This document shows, piece after piece, positions 63,801 to 64,000 of a DNA stretch of 64,000 nucleotides. How positions within the stretch are numbered: position 1 is the stretch's first letter; each line of letters starts with the position of its first letter. The translations under genes were made by a program, and so were the position numbers. Origin of the DNA: Phytohabitans flavus (lineage in GTDB: Bacteria; Actinomycetota; Actinomycetes; Mycobacteriales; Micromonosporaceae); contig NZ_AP022870.1 of assembly GCF_011764545.1 (NCBI RefSeq), positions 6,060,001-6,124,000 of the forward strand, in the 5' to 3' direction. The notes beneath the pieces are model-generated. The model saw only the letters and a list, made by a program, of their open reading frames with translations, had not been told where the DNA came from and ran no database searches.

Positions 63801-64000
63801 TCCAGCAGCAGCCGCTGTTGCGGGTCCATCGCGACGGCCTCGCGCGGCGAGATACCGAAGAACGCCGCGTCGAAGTCGGCGACCCCGTCCAGGAAGCCGC
63901 CCTCGTGCGTGTCGCTCTGGATGGCAGGGTCCCAGCCGCGGTCGGCCGGGAAGGCGGAGATGGCGTCCCGTCCCTCGTCTACGAGGCGCCAAAGATCCTC
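54803..64000 (-). CDS. Modular type I polyketide synthase, two KS-AT-KR-ACP modules seen (5' end beyond window)
   Basis: 3,065 residues are visible in one unbroken frame. Order: KS (lacking its first 20 or so residues), AT, KR, ACP, KS, AT, KR, ACP, then a C-terminal docking tail containing TSIDDMDAESLLQLA. There is no DH or ER, so both units keep a hydroxyl. It ends 21 bp before the giant synthase, whose N-terminal coiled coil is the expected docking partner. This matches the two-module AmphB/NysB proteins of glycosylated polyene macrolide clusters (about 3,200 aa); whether further modules lie upstream cannot be seen. The right edge falls in the KS, where EDLWRLVDEGRDAISAF is the first readable sequence. 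Confidence 0.93.
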   Translation of the reverse strand, partial: EDLWRLVDEGRDAISAFPADRGWDPAIQSDTHEGGFLDGVADFDAAFFGISPREAVAMDPQQRLLLETAWEAFEAAGFDPGAFRASQTGVFVGTNGQDYAGLFVNSKESESGHAATGLAASVIAGRLAYTFGLEGPAMTVDTACSSSLLALHLAAESLRRGECDLALAGGVTVMTTSDAFVELSRQGALSPDGRCKAFGEGADGTGFAEGVGLLLVERLADAERNGHRVLALLRGSAVNQDGASNGLSAPNGRAQQRVTRQALANAGLDSSDVDAVEAHGTGTKLGDPIEAQALLAAYGQERERPLWLGSVKSNIGHTQAAAGVASVIKMVEAMRHGVLPKTLHAETPTPHVDWTAGAVQPLTERIDWPETGRPRRVGVSSFGISGTNVHAILEQAPARPESPLAAGLEPAITPYMLSGKTPVALRGQAAALADHLDSHRDMRPAEVAYALATTRAAFDHRAVVLGAEADQLRERLRALANGEQPGGVATGVARTTGKVAFVFPGQGSQWAGMAVALLDTAPAFAEHVARCERALAPHLDWKVTDVLRAAPGAPSIDQVGVVQPVLFTVMVSLAALWQSYGVRPDAVVGTSQGEIAAAYVAGALSLEDAALVIARRSRVLGAELVDKGALASLALPVEAAQERISRWNGRLSIGGINAPALVTVAGDHEALAELGAECEAEGIRMRVVAASVSTHCADVDPIRPQLLDVLTGLSPRDPDVPIFSTVTGERLAPGELVDAEYWYSNTREPVLFGQATERLLAYGCDTFLEISPHPVLSLAIDGTAAAAGAEPAVLGSLRRGEGGLERFLTSLGEAHARGVPVDWTAVLPATRPVSLPTYAFQRDRYWPVPSLVAGGGSGDPLDKEFWGAVESEDVDGLAARLDLPADSLADVVPALLSWRRQRRDESTVESWRYRVAWRPIPALGPATLTGTWLLATAHGFPAGDVASALEAAGAHVRHLVLDESCVDRAALATQLGDVGPVAGIVSVAAAAEEPCEAYPGLAVGLALNLALLQALGDAGIDAPLWLLTRGAVAAGPADRVPNPVQAQVLGLGWSAALEHPHRWGGVVDVPEILDATGGRRLAAVLAGAGEDQVALRASGALARRVVRAPSTPNSSRPWAPRGTILVTGGTGTIGPDLVRWLAGQGAEHIVLPTRRGLDAPGMADLATELGATGTRVDVIACEVAHRDAVAALLAGLKADGHTIRTAIHAAAVIELAMLAETSMADFERVIAAKVRGAQHLDELLDSEELDAFVLYSSNAGMWGSGEHGAYVAGNAYLGALAHSRRARGLVATSVHWGKWPDDVERFGQEDPFGIRRGGLEYIDPQLALSGLKRTLDDDETAIALTNVRWDRYFPVFTSGRATTLFDEVPEVRALSEADERATDERDEGEFAARLRGLLPAEQERMLLALVRGEAAKVLGHASPEALGDRRAFREVGFDSVTAVDLRNRLATATGLTLPATMVFDHPNPVALADFLRGQVLGTAGAAATPVAAAHVADDEPIAIVGMACRYPGGVRSPEDLWRLVLDGVDAITSWPTDRGWDAAALYDADRDREGKTYSLHGGFLDDAAGFDPGFFGVSPREALAMDPQQRLLLETAWEAVERAGIDPASLRGSQTGAFIGATYQDYAAGASTEEASETHMVTGSASCVVSGRVSYLLGLEGPAVSLDTGCSSSLVALHLAAQSLRTGESSLALAGGVTVMPNPTEFVAFSRLGALSTDGRCKAFGEGADGMSLAEGVGVVLVEKLSDAVRNGHPVLAVLRGSAMNQDGASNGLTAPNGPSQQRVIRQALANAGLAPSDVDAVEAHGTGTALGDPIEAQALLATYGQDRDRPLLLGSVKSNIGHTQMASGVAGIIKMVMALRHGHLPRTLHADERSSHVDWTAGAIELLTDPTEWPVNGHPRRAGVSSFGISGTNVHAILEEAPASGPPIEADGPAGPVPWLVSGRSGDALREQAAQLLSYLEAGADPAHLGWSLATARSTFEHRAVIVGESLDDARAGLSALVSGAESAGLVTGAVVEGGGRGGVFVFPGQGSQWWGMGRELMASSDVFREAVHECAAALAPYVDWSVADVVAGTGDPELMERVDVVQPALFTIMVALAELWRSYGVTPAAVVGHSQGEIAAAYVAGALSLADAAAVVALRSRALVGLCGHGGMMSVAAPVERVTELVTPWAGDLSVAAVNGPASVVVSGTPAALDALAAACEQVEVRARRVSVDYASHGPQVESVRDELLRVLAGVRPQPSRIPFYSTVSGGQIDTSALDAEYWYTNLRQTVRMDEATQALMTDGHRVFIEASPHPVLVPGLPDDVAGVGSLRRDDGGRTRFLTSLAEAHVLGVPVDWRVAFPGAGYRVLDLPTYPFQRRRFWISGEVASGAAGETAVDAEFWELVAGGDLESLASALEVDADAVREVAPALSSWRDRGRARSTVDSWRYRVEWTRLPDPPVANGHHTGPWLVVVPPEADPWVEEVVAALGPDTVRAEAAKLPTGETFAGVVALLGATDEAGTDGVPAGLAATVALLQALGASGITAPLWCVTRGAVSTGPQDPVTRPLQAAVWGLGRVAALEHPDRWGGLVDLPERSDSRIAARLLGVLRGDSGEDQVAVRASGVHGRRLRRASARPATVARPWRSGGTVLVTGGTGGVGGQVALWAARSGAAHLLLTSRRGLAAPGAAQLVSELESLGARVTVASCDVSDRDAVAALLAGIPSDAPLTAVMHAAGAVDGEGPVAALSGDQLGLMFGSKGASAWHLHQLTAHLGLSDFVLFSSGAGVWGSGGQPAYAAANAYLDALAEYRRSEGLAATSVAWGAWGEAGLAARSEVNEQLRRRGVLPMEPPLALAALQGALEDGTAVLTVTNMDWERFAPTFTASRPSPLLSDLAEVRRLDAAGHEGERNDGDEPALKRRLDTIPASERGREVLELVRAAAGAVLGYEAGEPIPAGRAFRDLGFDSVSAVELRNRLKAATGLTLPGALAFDYPTPTALAQNLLARLYPEDVSTVAADDPDAEIRRVLASIPVSRLRKAGLLDMVLQLAKEDGEVPAPAPTTGTSIDDMDAESLLQLAIDNTTT
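55070..59510 (-). other. PKS module 2 (of those visible): KS-AT-KR-ACP, methylmalonyl type
   Basis: KS DTGCSSS. The AT (from about 57930) has GHSQGEIAAAY and VDYASHG, the methylmalonyl signature. The KR (near 56095) has GGTGGVGG, GQPAYAAANAYL, no LDD motif, and a tryptophan eight residues before the tyrosine without the A2 histidine: the A1 pattern. ACP LGFDSVSAVEL near 55155. Predicted to add a methyl-branched, hydroxyl-bearing unit before the polyene block. Confidence 0.9.
59590..64000 (-). other. PKS module 1 (of those visible): KS-AT-KR-ACP with atypical AT signature
   Basis: KS active site DTACSSS is present; the N-terminal end is cut by the window. The AT (from about 62500) has VGTSQGEIAAAY instead of the usual GHSxG, and SVSTHC where YASH or HAFH is expected, so the extender is not predictable. 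The KR (near 60620) has GGTGTIG and AYVAGN with the tyrosine, no LDD motif, a tryptophan eight residues and a histidine three residues before the tyrosine: the A2 pattern (L-hydroxyl, epimerised alpha carbon). ACP VGFDSVTAVDL near 59675. Confidence 0.85.

Noticed and set aside
1..64000. tRNA, rRNA, riboswitch, replication origin, integrase or insertion-sequence transposase
   Set aside because: Looked for in intergenic DNA and among proteins; none recognisable. The repeat element at 12.3 kb has no transposase.

Overview
The window is a very GC-rich actinomycete chromosome segment. Codon use, the PAS-LuxR and polyene synthase genes and the style of the small conserved genes fit a filamentous actinobacterium; Micromonosporaceae is a reasonable but unproven guess. 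Most of it (25.1-64.0 kb, minus strand) is the 3' end of a modular type I polyketide synthase (PKS) locus.

PKS region. A synthase whose 5' end lies beyond the right edge (54803-64000) carries two KS-AT-KR-ACP modules and a C-terminal docking segment. A giant gene follows 21 bp downstream (25108-54781, about 9,892 aa once five single-base frameshifts are repaired). It has an N-terminal coiled-coil docking helix, six consecutive KS-AT-DH-KR-ACP modules, all malonyl-type with B-type ketoreductases and no enoylreductase, and a C-terminal docking segment with no thioesterase. This is the layout of the AmphB/AmphC and NysB/NysC pairs of polyene macrolide synthases, and it predicts a block of six conjugated double bonds. 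Directly downstream, 4 bp away, come two bacterial PH-domain membrane proteins of the YdbS/YdbT type. A convergent PAS-LuxR regulator of the PimM/AmphRIV/NysRIV kind (22357-23025) supports the polyene reading. Beside it lies a secreted multidomain GH87-type alpha-1,3-glucanase (18139-22150), which may add a second, wall-directed antifungal activity.

Left part. 1-5.2 kb holds a truncated secreted protein, a secreted purple-acid-phosphatase-like enzyme with a candidate PHO box upstream, a small secreted protein and an MMPL transporter. 5.3-7.3 kb is a NarL-type two-component system. 7.5-12.1 kb is a translationally coupled minus-strand operon: ACP, an active FabF-like ketosynthase, a catalytically dead ketosynthase homologue (CLF-like), and a benzoate-CoA-ligase-like enzyme fused to a type II thioesterase. 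I see it as a compact type II PKS-like system and the best candidate for uncharacterised biology here. It is followed by an inverted-repeat element (12.25-12.57 kb) with twin hairpins, whose arm recurs at 2.96 kb. 12.6-17.9 kb holds a YCII protein, conserved hypotheticals, a TraB-like protein and a fused SecDF.

Ten otherwise intact genes or domains are interrupted by a single-base loss, nine of them in a run of G or C. I read these as consensus errors rather than pseudogenes and annotate the repaired genes.
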